Part shown: positions 36,230 to 47,460 of the stretch, piece after piece
Position numbering within the stretch: position 1 is the stretch's first letter
Layout of the letters: each line of letters begins with the position of its first letter
Assembly: GCA_963969345.1 (NCBI GenBank)
Contig: OZ017766.1
Span: forward strand, 12,586,001-12,650,000
Reading direction: 5' to 3'
DNA: 64,000 nucleotides
Origin: Turbatrix aceti
Taxonomy: Eukaryota > Nematoda > Chromadorea > Rhabditida > Panagrolaimidae
Notes under the pieces: model-generated
The model's input: only the letters and a program-made list of their open reading frames with translations
Told to the model about the DNA's origin: nothing
Database searches by the model: none
Program-made: the position numbers and the translations under genes

Positions 36230-39200
36230 TCAGGCATTGAAGTGTTGGTAGATGAGCTGGTTGGTCGAATAGGTCAAATGCCTATTGAGTTCATCGACGT
36301 CGTAGCAGCCATTGTCATCCAACGGCAGCCGGTCGCCGAAATGGTCGATTGTAACTTTGAGATTATTATTGCCTCTTTTGGCCAGCTCATCGGCCACGAA
36401 CACCGGTTCGGGCAAGCCGACCGGTGCCGTGATGATCTGGTGAGCCGAGCACAGGCTGTGCGCTGTGGCGCGCAACACATCGACATCACTGTCGGTGTCG
36501 TCGTGAAGTACGGTGTACTCGGGAGGCTTGGCCGTGCCCTGGAAAACAAAAAAATACAAACGTAAGAAAATAAAATAACAGAATTTATCAAAAATTTCAA
36601 AAAAAAATCGACTGAAAACATGATTTTTTTAAAGAAAAATAAATGTATATAAATTTTTTTCAGCGAATTAAAATTTGAATAAAAACAATGTATAACCCAA
36701 AAGCTTTATAGAAAAACAATTTTTTTGTTGAAAAAGAAGAGACAATAATATAATTTTCAATTAGCAAAATTTTTTATTAAAAAATATAAAAATTGTTTAT
36801 TTATAAAAACATTCAAAAAAATGTAGCAATAATAAAATTGACCATTAAAAAATTATTTACAAAAAAATTTTACCATAAAAAAACAAATACATACCATAAT
36901 CGGCCGCGCCGAGACCGTGAGATAGGCCTGGGCATTAGCCTTAGCCGCACCGGCTTCCAAACACGAATTGATGTCGACGTTGCCGCCCCGGTTACTGAAG
37001 AAACGCTTCATGTGACGCTTCGTCACGATCATTACGACGAATTTCGGTTCATCAGTATCGACGTTCTGGCATTCAATATTGAACTCCTCAAACGCCTTCC
37101 TGATGAACGGAAATTCGTATTGTATGACCATGCGATATTGTCCTTCGCTAACGCCATCGCGAAGGACAAAGACGTATTCCGGCGTATTGGACGTCGGCCG
37201 GTTGGCAGCCCGGATGCGGAGCAGGGACTTGACCGTGTCCTTCAGCATGTGTCCGTCGACGGCCTCACTGCGGCTCTGCTGGTAGAAGTAGTTGCCGATG
37301 AAGCTGTACAGTCCCTTGGCGCAGTTCGCAGAAATTCCCACGGTCGAGGGATGCAGGGACCTCAGGCCAAGCATCCGAGCTTGCTGGGCTTCGGAGGGTT
37401 TTGAGGTCGGATGGGCGACGTCGTAGCCGATAAAAAACGTGTTGTCTTGCTCCATTGAAAAGTTTGAATTGAGGCTGAAAAAAAACACGCTTACCCCCTT
37501 TTTTCTCCGATATAAAAACCAACCTCGGTCGAATCCGGTAATTCGTGCCACCAAGTTTCTCGTTGATCTTGTTTAAAATATTCTCCAATGTCTGACCGCC
37601 AACTCTCTTTGAAATCGTTTCAAGACACAAGTGCTGCGTCAGGATGTCGTATTCATGCTCCATGAATTTCAGCAAACCTGAAAATATACAAATTTTGTTA
37701 AAAATTCAGGGTACACATTTCGTCAAGTAAAAAACTCACCGTGAGAATTGTGGTTCTTCTTGTCGACGTAGATGACAATGCTCGGGTTCACGACCTTCAG
37801 GCGATCAAAAAGCTCGTACCACTGTTCAATATTGGCACCCTGGTTGTCGAAAATTTCGTATTGGGGGTTGCTTTGAGGGAAAATGACGCCCTTGCGCTTC
37901 GCGTAGTCGTACAACTGGGTCGTAAATTGCCTGAAAAATTTTAGAAAATTTTCGTAGTCCAAAAATAAATATAAAATGTTAGTTCAAAAAAATTTCAATG
38001 GTACAAAAAACTGAGAGTAAAGTACCCAAAAAACATACTGAAGCACGGCTTTGGACACAGACGGGTGGAAAACGACAACAATGCTTCTGGCCTTGCCGGC
38101 GTTGGCGTAGCGCATGGCTTGGAATTTGCCATTCTGTCCAGGCTTGTCGCCGGCATTGGGAGGATAGCAAATGTTGAAGGCAATCTGTAAAAAAAAATAA
38201 GAAAACACAGAAAAATTTAAAAAAACTCACTCGGTTGGAATTCTCGACAATCTGAACGCCGAACTTTTCGAAAAAAATGTTAGCATCGTACAGGTAGTTG
38301 ACCACCGTATCGATTCGGGATTTGCGGACTTCCGGCTTCATGACGTTTTCCTGAAAAAAAAATACCGTGACTTTAAAAAATTATTTTGACCGCCGGAAAA
38401 AATACAAAACCGGAAAACAATTGTGTTCAATAAAAATTACTATAGCCTAGAAAAATTACAGTGGCTGAACAAAAAAAAAATGGTTTTCAAAAAAATTCGG
38501 TGATATGAAAATTTATATTCCCCGAAAAAAATCGTTAAACAAAAATACCAAATTAAAATTTTTGATCAACTCTTGTAACAATTATTTAAAACCCCGATTC
38601 TGATTTATGAAATAAAATATCAAAAATAACCCACCTTCAGAAGTTGAGTCTGGAAATCCAGCGATACGGCAGCGTAACGCTCGGACGGGAAGCGCTGATA
38701 CGGAGCAATAATCAAAGCCTCCACAGGCACAATCAGGGCGTTTGAACCGCTGCCGACTTTTACGCCACGAAGACTGCCGTCGATTTCCAGGCCATATTTC
38801 TGCTTGAAATATTCTTCGTGCGTGATTTCGGAACCGTTATCCGTCTGAATGCTGAACAAAAAACACACAATTTAAAAAATTTTTAAATCAGAAAAAACTA
38901 CTTACACATTATCATTGATCGAATTCGTAGTAAATCCATTGAATCGAAGCCTCCGTCCCTGATTGTAGATTCGGTAGAGCTGGACGCCTTTGAAAACCCG
39001 AACAACGTCGTTGTACGGCGATTCGGAGCCAGCAGGGTAGTACGTCATGTACCGACGTAGGATGTTATTAAAACTACCGGATTGGTAGTAGGCGGAGACG
39101 CGGACATCGACACCAACCTTGACCTCAGCGCCTTCCTTGCCGTCGTTGCGCTGACAGAGGTTGACACCCTTGACGACCTCGAGGAAGAAATTGATGCCGT

Positions 39201-40040
39201 AATCGTCTTTCTTCACAATGGTCGGCGAAACGATGGTTCGGAGGTTTGTTTTATCGAAACCGTTGCTGAAAAAAAATGAAAAATGTACCGTAAACAAAAA
39301 AATGGAGTGATAAAAGTAGTACATAAAAACTTTGTTCGAAAAAAAATTACAAAAATTTGTTGTCACAAAAAAAATAACAAAAAATTGTTTTGTAGTGATG
39401 ACAAAAAAATTGTAAAATCAAAAAAAAAACACGTTTTTTGATTTGTTTTTATGAAAAAAAATTTTACCCGCCCCGAACCCAACTTACAAGTCAATCAGCG
39501 GTTGAGTCGTAAGCAGTTCCAAGAACGACGTGAGACTTTCATCGAGCATACCAAAATTGTCAGCCTGGAGATGCCGGGGATCATCGAGGTCCAAAACAGC
39601 AACCGGAGTCAGGCAGAGGACGATTTGGTTCAGTCCATTGAAAAATTTCTGCCTGACATCATTCGGAGAACATATAAGCTCAAATGCCTTCTCCAAGACG
39701 CCCGGCAACGGTTTCGGGGTGTAAAGGGTAGAGCAGTTGTCGTAGACCGCTGATATCGGCCAATTCATTGTAGCAAACGCAAAATTCAGCAGCTGATACA
39801 GAGCTGCCGACTTTTCGTAGCTGGCATAGACGCTGAAAAAAACAAAAAAGATCAAAAACCAGAAAAATTCTAAAAAACCTACGGTTTTCCGGTGTCCTGG
39901 TGCGTCGTGAACGACTTGCGGACGCCTTTGAAGGAAATTCCATCGACGTCAACGTGGTAACGGTAAGCCACGGCATCTTTGGCGATCTTCAGCGTGAAGA
40001 GGTTGGAATAACCCGTGGCACTTGCTTGGAAGTCGGACAT
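36230..40040 (-). CDS. Argonaute, nematode type, intact DEDD tetrad
   Basis: Ten exons join in frame to 859 residues: 39883-40040, 39488-39832, 38906-39265, 38635-38851, 38231-38350, 38039-38184, 37740-37930, 37524-37677, 36895-37474 and 36230-36538. N domain: roughly residues 1-170. PAZ: roughly 240-360, ending in VPVEALIIAPYQRFP. MID: about 390-560, ending LGGTNYRIRPS. PIWI: about 575-859. Catalytic positions seen by alignment to human AGO2 are Asp582 (IGYDVAHP), Glu634 (QQSRSEAV), Asp670 (LRDGVSEGQY) and Asp807 (PEPVFVADELAKRG), so the slicer tetrad is complete with Asp at the last place. The C-terminus is HFNA, unlike the FA or FL ends of AGO and PIWI clades. Closest group is probably one of the worm-specific clades, but I cannot place it further. 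It would bind small RNAs and cut or mark complementary RNA. A TTTTTTTTAG acceptor about 20 bases before the ATG suggests a 5'UTR intron or spliced leader. Confidence 0.92.
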
Positions 40041-41520
40041 TTTTCAGGAGAGAGGTAGAAACTAAAAAAAAAGTGGAATTTTAGGCATTGTTTGAGAACT
40101 TTTTGGGTAAAATAACGCAAAAAAAAAACAGTTCGATGCGCGAAACAAACAACAAAATAAATACCTTCATTGCCGGAAAAATCACATGATCAGGCAAAAT
40201 TTTTAGAAAACAAGAGCAAAAAATATACAATTCAGCCAACTTCGGGAATCAGGCAAAAGAGTGAATAGAGAAAGTCATAAATTTTAAGCTTAAAAAAACA
40301 AAAAACAAGGTACAGTGCACAAAATTGATATAAAAAAAAGTTGAAAAATCACACATTTTAGAAGCCTACATCAATTAGACAAGATAACGAGAGAAAAACA
40401 GGCAAAAATGTGATTTTATGAACCAAAGGCACCATTGAAACAATCCTACAAGGAAAAATAAAAAAAAGTGATTTTATGACAGAAATCAGTTGTCAACTTT
40501 TTGGTTGGCCTAAAAATAAAAAAAAATCAATACAATTGACAACAAACCATAATTTTTTTGTAAAAGAAATAAAAAAAATTAGGCCTACATCATTTAGACA
40601 ACGTATTTTGAGAAAAAACTGAAAAAAGAACTGAACGGAAAACAATCACACGATTCGTCAATCAAAACGCAACCCCCAAATGAACTGTCCCGCGATCGCG
40701 TCCGTGGACTTGACGATGATGACACAACAGAAACGCCAAAAACAAAACCTCAAAGAAGTAGAAAAACAGCAGAGAGAAGAAATATCTCCCAGAAGACTAA
40801 AAACCAAAGAGAATGAGATACAACTATAAGACGACAATCCATCGAAGGAGAAGAAGAAACAGTGTACATCGAACGTTCGTTCATCAGTGTATACAAGGAA
40901 AACGCACTGCAAGTGAGGTAACTCAATGCTGAGATAGAAATTACGAACATTTGAGCGTGTTATAAGACCGAAAACATAATTCTTCGATTTTTCTGGCCTC
41001 TGAAGACTACACGCAAACACTAATAAACATAAAACTTGAAAAAAAAACTCACCAAAAAACGCGAACGAAGTATCACAAAGCCAAAGTAGACCAGCAAAAT
41101 AGGCGCCCTGTGGACGAGCAATGACAAAAATTTGAAGAAGAAAGGTAAAAGACAATCAACTGGTAGCCAAAACACTCTTCCAGAACAAAAAAAAGCACCA
41201 TCAATTCACAAAACGGAGGAAAGCATGTCCAAAGAAGTTTACGACATGCAAAATACTGTATTTACGATAGGAAATCAGTGAACTCTCGAGGCGACTGGTT
41301 TACGATACTTTCTTCCTTGAAATTCATCGGTAAGAGTAGCACGTATTTCCGACCCGGGGAGCAGGTTGCATGTTGCGCGCATGGTTCGCTGCTTTTCTTT
41401 GTCCTTTGTAATATTTTTTACATTCATCCTTCTCAGGCATCTTTTTTGAAGTTCTATCCGTGTCGTTTGTTCTCACATTGACGTCATCTTGTCGTTGCTG
41501 GATTCAGGAAGCGAGGAAGT
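40041..41520. promoter_or_regulatory. Divergent promoter region, Argonaute and HARS
   Basis: The 1.5 kb between the start codons of two divergent genes must hold both promoters. A perfect CRE-type palindrome TGACGTCA lies at 41479-41486, 35 bases before the HARS cytosolic start codon. No TATA box is evident for either gene. An open frame of 165 codons on the minus strand at 40658-41155 is cysteine- and phenylalanine-rich with no domain, and I do not count it as a gene. Confidence 0.5.
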
Positions 41521-44500
41521 ATGGCAACGGTCGATACGAAGATTCGTGACTCATCTCTGAACGATATTTTGACTCGTAGTCCGGTAATTTTTTGTTTTTC
41601 TCACTTTTTTTTGACGTCCCAAGCCTGTTGTCCACTTTCTTTCGTGTTTTCGCTCCCCCAGCAACGGCAAGAAGGCGCTACCTCGGATTTTCGATGTAAA
41701 TAGGGTTACTGAAGACTGAAAAAAAACTTTTTCTGCAGGTGGGAGCTTCCAAATTCTTGCCGTTGCTGCGTTGGCGCGTATGTATGCCGTTACCCGACGC
41801 TTTTTTAGCGTCGTTCGACCGGTTTACACGCAAAGAAGTGGACGACAGGTTTCTTTCCTTTTTGCTTCATTTTACAGTTAATTTTACTAGTTGATAATTT
41901 TAGGTAAAGGAAAAGGCAGCTAGAGCCATGGAAAAGAAACAAAAGTCAGGAGACGGGGGAAAGCTGGTTCTCAAGACGCCAAAAGGTTGGTTTTTTGAGA
42001 TTCTTTTGGTACACAGAGCAGTTTTACGTAATTTATGCTTTTATGGATGTACAAATTTGGTCAAACAAGCTTTAGTAAACGATTTTAGCCCGAAAATATG
42101 GTTTGTATAAAAAATTGTGTAATCTTACGCAATTTTTTACCGTGAATTTTTATTTTTTTGATCGATTTTTATTTCACCGACCAATTTTTAAGCCTAAATA
42201 CCGTAAATCGTACTTTTTTACGGTGATAAACAAAAAATGTTATTCAAAATCTTTGTTTTTGGTAATATTTACGATAAAGCACAAATTTTTGGCCTAAAAG
42301 CAGATTTTTGAAAGTAAATTGTATTTTTCTATGGTTGTTGGCGTAATTTTGACCCAAAATATTTGTTTTTGATAATTTTTACGATGGTTTTTTTAAAATG
42401 GTACAAATTTTTAATTTTCCGTCTTTTTGTAACTCTTTTGATTGATTTGCGTTTCAGGAACCCGAGATTTCGGTCCGAAAAGCATGGTAATCCGAGAACA
42501 AGTCCTCAAAACAATCACGGACACATTCAAGCGCCACGGTGCGGAAACCATCGATACACCTGTTTTTGAGCTTCGCGACGTTCTTCTCGGAAAATACGGC
42601 GAAGAAGGCGGCAAGCTGGTCTACGACCTAGCGGATCAGGGCGGGGAGCTCACATCGCTTCGATACGACCTGACGGTGCCCTTCGCAAGGTATCTGGCCA
42701 TGAACAAGATCCAGAGCCTCAAGAGATATCACATTGCCAAGGTCTACCGTCGGGATCAACCCGTCATGACCAAAGGCCGGTACCGAGAGTTTTATCAATG
42801 CGTGAGTTGTTTTTTTTTGTTAAAAAAATGGGTTTTCTGAACGTAAATGTGATTTTTTACAGTAGTGAACATTTTTTCGGCTAAAAAGTTTGTTTTCAAT
42901 ATGTTATACGGTAAAAATCAAAAAATAGACTAAATTGCCATTTTTTTATTATTTTTACGGTACCAAAAAAACAAATTCAGAAACAAAAATTTGTTTTCTA
43001 ACCTAAAAAACATATTTTTGATATTTTTATGATAGTTCATAATTTTTTTCCTAAAAAACTTTTTTGACCGTAAACCGCGTTTTTTACGGTACCGAATGTT
43101 ATTTTGACCTTTTTTTGGGTATTTGGATATTTTTTGGTCTAAAAAAAGTAGGTTTTGATTGTTTTTACGGTGTTCAACAATTTTTTAACTGAAAAAAACC
43201 GTTTTGATCATGTTTACGATAATTACAAAATTTTTGTCCTAAAAACTTTTGTTATTGCATTTTTACCCCCCAATTTCCATTCCAGGACTTCGATATCGCC
43301 GGCCAATACGACCTGATGGTGCCAGAAGCGGAGTGTCTTCGCGTCATCGAAGAAGTCATGACGCAGCTCAACATTGGCGACTTTGAGATCAAACTCAACC
43401 ACCGATCCCTGCTCGAGGGCATGTTTTCGATCAGCGGAATTCCCGACAAGGAATTCAAGAATGTCTGTTCTTCGGTGGACAAACTCGACAAAGTTTCCTG
43501 GGAAGAAGTTGCCACCGAGCTGGTCAAAGACAAAAACATCGATTCACGCGCTGTCGACAATCTCCGACGCTACGTTCAACTCCGGGACCAGAATCCCGAT
43601 TTTGACAACGCACAGGCCCTCGATTGGTTTGCCCAGGACGCAGAAGCGAGCAAGAATCCCAAAATCAAGAAGGCTGTCGATGAGACCAGGCTACTGCTGG
43701 AGTACGCGGAGCTTTTTGGAGCCAATGGACACGTTGTCTTTGAACCGTCACTGGCCAGAGGGTTGGACTACTACACCGGTGCCATTTACGAGGTCGTGTT
43801 AAAGGGTTAGTTTTTTTGGGGAATTTTTTTATCTGGCGGAAATTGTTTCAACGCAATTAGTTTTTTTTGGGTTTTATGGTATTTTTTTTGCCGTTTTTGA
43901 GCATTTTTTGTTACTAAAAATTATTTTACTCGTTATTTTCTTAACGTGAACTAAATTAAATTTAGATATTATTATTTTTTTAAGTCGTAGTTTTTTCTAC
44001 TTTTTTAGGATGATGACTACATTTTTTACTTTTTTTAGTACCTAAAAACTTTGTACTTTTTTTAGAAAATAAGTTTCTGTGGACATTTTTTTTCGGGCCG
44101 CAAACATTTTTTGAGGGTTTTTTTTATGATTTTTGAGTTTTCTGACCTTCATTTTTTATGTTTTCAAATTTTCTTATTTGTTCTCTTTTTTTCCAGAGTA
44201 CAAATTCAACGGAACCACACCAACCGATGCCTCTACCACCGACGAGGACCGAATTCCAGTCGGATCCGTCGCTGCAGGTGGACGCTACGACAACCTCGTC
44301 GGCATGTTCCTCGGCGGCAAGGGCAAGTCAAACGTTCCATGCGTTGGCGTGTCGTTTGGCATCGAGCGTCTCTTCAGCATCATGGAAGCCAAACTCAAGG
44401 TATGCAAATTATTATTTTTTGTTTTTTTGCTGCAACAAAAGTTTCAGATCGAAGAAGGCGGTCTCCGAACCAACGAAACAGACGTCTACGTGTCAGCCGC

Positions 44501-44816
44501 GCAAAAGGGTCTCATGAAGCCGAGAATGCAGTTAATCCGTCAACTCTGGGATGCTGGAATTCGTGCCGAGATGTCATTCAAGGCAAATCCAAAAATGCTT
44601 GACCAAATTCAGTACTGTGAGGGTCATTCCATTCCCTGGACGATCATTATCGGTCAGAGCGAGATCGAGAGAGGCGTCGTCAAGCTGCGCAACGTTCCAA
44701 TCCGTGAAGAAACAGAAGTCAAGATTGCCGATCTGGTCAACGAACTCAAATCCCGGCTTCAGAACGGCGCTGTAAATGGACTGGCTGCCCAGCTCCAGGA
44801 TCAGGCCAAGGTGTAG
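41521..44816 (+). CDS. Histidyl-tRNA synthetase, cytosolic form
   Basis: Charges tRNA-His with histidine. Six exons give 526 residues: 41521-41583, 41904-41985, 42458-42801, 43286-43805, 44197-44399 and 44448-44816. Exon 1 encodes [21 protein letters not shown] and joins in frame to [14 protein letters not shown], a short remnant of the N-terminal helical region. The catalytic core follows: [28 protein letters not shown], the class II motif 2 region [10 protein letters not shown], the histidine-specific RGLDYYTG at about residues 319-326, and [17 protein letters not shown]. The last exon is the anticodon-binding domain, ending QAKV. Human HARS1 is 509 residues, so the length is normal. The gene lies back-to-back with the Argonaute. 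An alternative first exon supplies a mitochondrial form (separate entry). Confidence 0.95.
41780..44816 (+). CDS. Histidyl-tRNA synthetase, predicted mitochondrial form
   Basis: Inside intron 1 lies a second first exon. Its ATG at 41780 opens a 23-codon frame (41780-41848) that splices in phase to the same exon 2 at 41904. It encodes [20 protein letters not shown] and then GRQ: six arginines, no acidic residue, many hydroxyl and hydrophobic residues, as expected of a mitochondrial targeting peptide. Product 528 residues. An acceptor TTCTGCAG at 41731-41738 precedes the exon, so it could be reached by splicing from exon 1. In that case the exon is 110 bases long and would throw the exon-1 frame out, leaving the internal ATG as the useful start. 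It could instead have its own promoter. C. elegans hars-1 also serves both compartments from one gene. Assigned by inference from the sequence; no transcript seen. Confidence 0.75.
41986..43285 (+). repeat. Degenerate TTTTTACGGT repeats in HARS introns 2 and 3
   Basis: Intron 2 (41986-42457) and intron 3 (42802-43285) are both built from diverged units of about 60-70 bases. Each has TTTTTACGGT or TTTACGATA, a spacer, AATTTTTT, and CCTAAAAA or GGCTAAAA. The spliced exon 42458-42801 between them is free of the unit. Confidence 0.6.
43806..44196 (+). other. HARS intron 4, T-rich
   Basis: A 391-base intron with donor GTTAGT and acceptor TTTTTCCAG. It is mostly T-runs with no nested gene. Confidence 0.8.
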
Positions 44817-45109
44817 AAAGAAACCCGCTGAAATCACGTGCTTTTCCGACTTCGAGTGATCGATCTTTTTTTTTGTTGTTGAAAGGAAATCGAACCAAAG
44901 TTTTTGCTGTGTAATTGTTTTTTTTTCTTTGTTGTTGAATATTTTGTAAGTTATTAATGCAATTTTTTAAGAGAATTTTGTGGAGATTGGTGGATTATCG
45001 GTTGATTTCCGATCTGATTTACCTGATTTAAAAAAAAAATGCGTGTTTAAAAAACTTTTATTTCAACTTTTTTCTTTTTTTTGTGCAATGGATCCAAAAA
45101 CTAATATTT
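44817..45109. other. HARS 3' flank
   Basis: The 3' UTR and intergenic DNA of HARS, T-rich, without a clear AATAAA before the inverted HARS fragment. Confidence 0.55.
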
Positions 45110-45573
45110 CGATTTCTGGGATTCTTACTCGCTTTTGCGTCCAGGGCAAACCAATTGAGGGTCCGAGCGTTGTCAAAACCCGGATTGGGGATCCGAAGTT
45201 GTGCGTAGCGTCGGAGGTTGTCGACTGCGCGTGAATCCATGTTTTTGTCCTTGACCAGCTCGGTGGCGACTTTTTCGGAAGAAGCCATGATTGGTAGGTC
45301 TATGCGCGGGTCGCAATTATTATTTGATTTTCGTCGCTTTCATTTTCCCAGCCCTATCCTTTAGGGCTCTATCGGCGATAGTGCGAGCAAATGGTGTGAA
45401 TCTGACGGCACTGCCCTAGTTTATCGTTGCCGGTTCGCATTCCGTCGTCGTACTTTCTAGGCACTGCACGAATGTTGCTGCTTCATAATAGTTCCAACAG
45501 TCTTGTACGTATCCGAGATTGACACTCGGCTTCTGGCACCTTCAGGTCGTATTTGGCCAGCGATATCGAAGAC
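45110..45573 (-). pseudogene. Inverted HARS exon-4 fragment
   Basis: On the minus strand the sequence begins with an intron-like T/A stretch and acceptor ATAG, then a match to the start of HARS exon 4 (GTCTTCGATATCGC against GACTTCGATATCGC). It continues through the stretch encoding KVPEAEC, which is shifted by an extra A in the run before TACGACC. After a strongly diverged middle, the end of the fragment reads [20 protein letters not shown] and FDNARTLNWFALDAKASKNP, matching residues 240-290 of HARS with about 80% identity. The frameshift and diverged middle show it is dead. Because it carries the intron edge it came from genomic DNA, not a spliced RNA. It may extend farther upstream to about 45700. 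Confidence 0.85.
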
Positions 45574-45916
45574 CTATAAAATTTTTTGGCTAAAAGGGTC
45601 AAAATCAACTTGGTGTCCTTTTTTCTAGATTTTACCTCTTCGGACCCTGCCTAGATCCGGTTCGTCGGAACTACAGAGCTTATCTCAAGCGCTCGGTTTC
45701 AGTAGACACAAAATTTGTACCAGCACATGTTCGTTGTCCAAACGAACGCGTGCTACAAGCTATGTGCTTGTTTTTTCATCGTTCAACAAAAATCAATTCA
45801 CAATTTACAGTTACAATTTTCAATTTTATTTTTTTCCAATTTTACAACCACAAAAAATCGATTAATAATTTATCACAAATATTATCCTTTTAAGATCAAT
45901 TTTATAAACAACAATT
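45574..45916. other. Elongase 3' flank
   Basis: Contains an AATAAA on the minus strand at 45825-45830, about 90 bases after the elongase stop codon. The 45574-45720 part may be a decayed extension of the HARS fragment; the rest is AT-rich. Confidence 0.5.
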
Positions 45917-46762
45917 TTAATCAGCCTTGATTTCACCGTTGTTTTTGTCACCAGCTCCACCACTGACAACTTTTTCCTTCTGGAATTTCTTTCCGCCGTC
46001 CTTGATGTAAGATTGGTAGAAGAAGGCTCCGAAGAGGTAGACGTAGCTGATCTCCATTGCTAGGCAGTACGCGTACGTTCCCCACTCCATGTCGCACTTG
46101 CTACCAACGAGTCCACGGAGTCCGACGTGGGCCAGGATCAGGAGGGTGATGATGAACTGCGAGATCTGCATGAACGTGATCGATCTCGCAATGACCGCCG
46201 GAACACGGATTTTGCAGGCAGCGAGGAAGTAGTACGAATACATAACAGCGTGGACCGTAAAATTGAGCCAGACAATCCAGCTGTTGTACGCGGTTCCGTC
46301 GGCGTAGGTCAAAATACCGTAATTCAAGGTCGCGACGTGGTGGTACCAGTGAAGGAACATGAGCGGTCGCTTGCGGAGCGTGAGGAAGATCGTATCACCG
46401 AGTTCTGCGAGTTTAGACAGACAGAAGAGGAAAACCCACAGACCAGACGTGCCCTGGAAAAAGTCACCATTTGTACAGTAGGACGCAGTCAGGCCCTTGT
46501 TGCCGATCTCAGAAAACAGAGCGTAGGACGTGATGGCGGATCCTGCGATGCTGAAGGCCGCGAGCCAGAGATTCCAGAGCTGGAGAGGGAGACGGATTTC
46601 AAAGGGCTTTCGAGAAGCCATGAACGCTTTGATAGAGAAGATGACGACGACGTAAGCCATTGAGATCCAGAAGGATGTCCAGAAAATGTTGTTGTTATAT
46701 TCCCTCGCGGCAGCATAGTTGAATGGCTTCGTGAAGGAGATGCTGAGGAATTCTGACAACAT
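45917..46762 (-). CDS. Very-long-chain fatty acid elongase (ELO-5/6-like)
   Basis: A 281-residue membrane enzyme of the ELO family, which adds two carbons from malonyl-CoA to acyl-CoA at the endoplasmic reticulum. The signature HWYHH box is at residues 138-142, preceded by KLAELGDTIFLTLRKRP and followed by FTVHAVMYSYYFLAA; about seven hydrophobic segments are visible. Near the start FWISMAYVVVIFSIKA and KPFEIRLPLQLWN, and near the end FYQSYIKDGGKKFQKEK, closely resemble C. elegans ELO-5/ELO-6, which make branched and long-chain fatty acids; substrate is inferred from that. The lysine-rich tail (KVVSGGAGDKNNGEIKAD) is consistent with ER retention. The frame is uninterrupted, whereas its neighbours are split by introns. 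I chose the ATG at 46762. A longer frame from 46867 adds 35 residues of unrelated sequence and looks like 5' leader. Confidence 0.93.
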   Translation of the reverse strand: MLSEFLSISFTKPFNYAAAREYNNNIFWTSFWISMAYVVVIFSIKAFMASRKPFEIRLPLQLWNLWLAAFSIAGSAITSYALFSEIGNKGLTASYCTNGDFFQGTSGLWVFLFCLSKLAELGDTIFLTLRKRPLMFLHWYHHVATLNYGILTYADGTAYNSWIVWLNFTVHAVMYSYYFLAACKIRVPAVIARSITFMQISQFIITLLILAHVGLRGLVGSKCDMEWGTYAYCLAMEISYVYLFGAFFYQSYIKDGGKKFQKEKVVSGGAGDKNNGEIKAD

Positions 46763-47452
46763 TTTTTGATTGGAAGTTAAGTTAACCGGGTGTGCTGCGG
46801 ACAACAAGGACGCTATCAGAGCTTGAATGTAGGGTTGAGGCGGTGATAAATAGTCTTTCTGCTTCACCCCTCCCCTCCCCCAGGCGTGTAGTCAGTCGGT
46901 CGGTCGATTAGTGCATAGTCAGTCGATTCTTCTAAAAAATCACACCACCGCATAAGAAGATGGTTGTGTTGTGTCAATTGAGTGAGCGATCCCGGAGTGG
47001 AGGTATAATACATAGGTAGGTAGTAGTATGATAGTTATCAGGTATATGTGATTTGTGGTGGACTCGGTCGAATGGTCCCACGATGAGGCGATAGGATGGG
47101 AGGGTTGGCCTCGCTAGCTAGGAAGGTGGGTGACGGAAGCTTGGTTTTGTTCATGTGAATGAAAGCAAAGCACCTAGATTCTTGCTCAAATGTGGTTTGT
47201 TAGCAAAGCAAAAAAAACATCAAAGAACAGTCATGAAAAAGTGCAGAGAGTGGTCCATTTTTGGGGGTGAACTGATTGAACGTAAGTTCACGTGAATGAC
47301 GTCTGTCAGAGGCAAAATTAATTGTTAAACCGAACAAAAAAAACTAATTGGCTTAAAAAAATGCACGCAACATGCGAACTTCTAATCAGTTTGGTCTCGA
47401 GTGGAAAATCGTTTACCACCGAATTTTTTTCGTTTTTTAACTTTTTTTGATC
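46763..47452. other. Elongase upstream region
   Basis: No gene. It holds the elongase promoter and leader, including TAGGTAGGTAG repeats and GTCAGTCGGTCGGTCGATTA. CGTAAGTTCACGTG at about 47281 is repeated beside the hAT-like element. A ~85 bp segment at 47355-47440 (with GGTCTCGAGTGGAAAATCGT) is repeated at 48949-49035 in front of TFIIE-beta. Confidence 0.55.
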
Positions 47453-47460
47453 GTAAGTTC

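Noticed and set aside
40658..41155. 165-codon minus-strand frame upstream of the Argonaute
   Set aside because: Phe/Cys/Ser-rich with no domain, located in the divergent promoter region; its complement is an A/G-rich stretch.
46763..46867. 35-residue N-terminal extension of the elongase
   Set aside because: Not similar to elongase N-termini; the ATG at 46762 fits family length.
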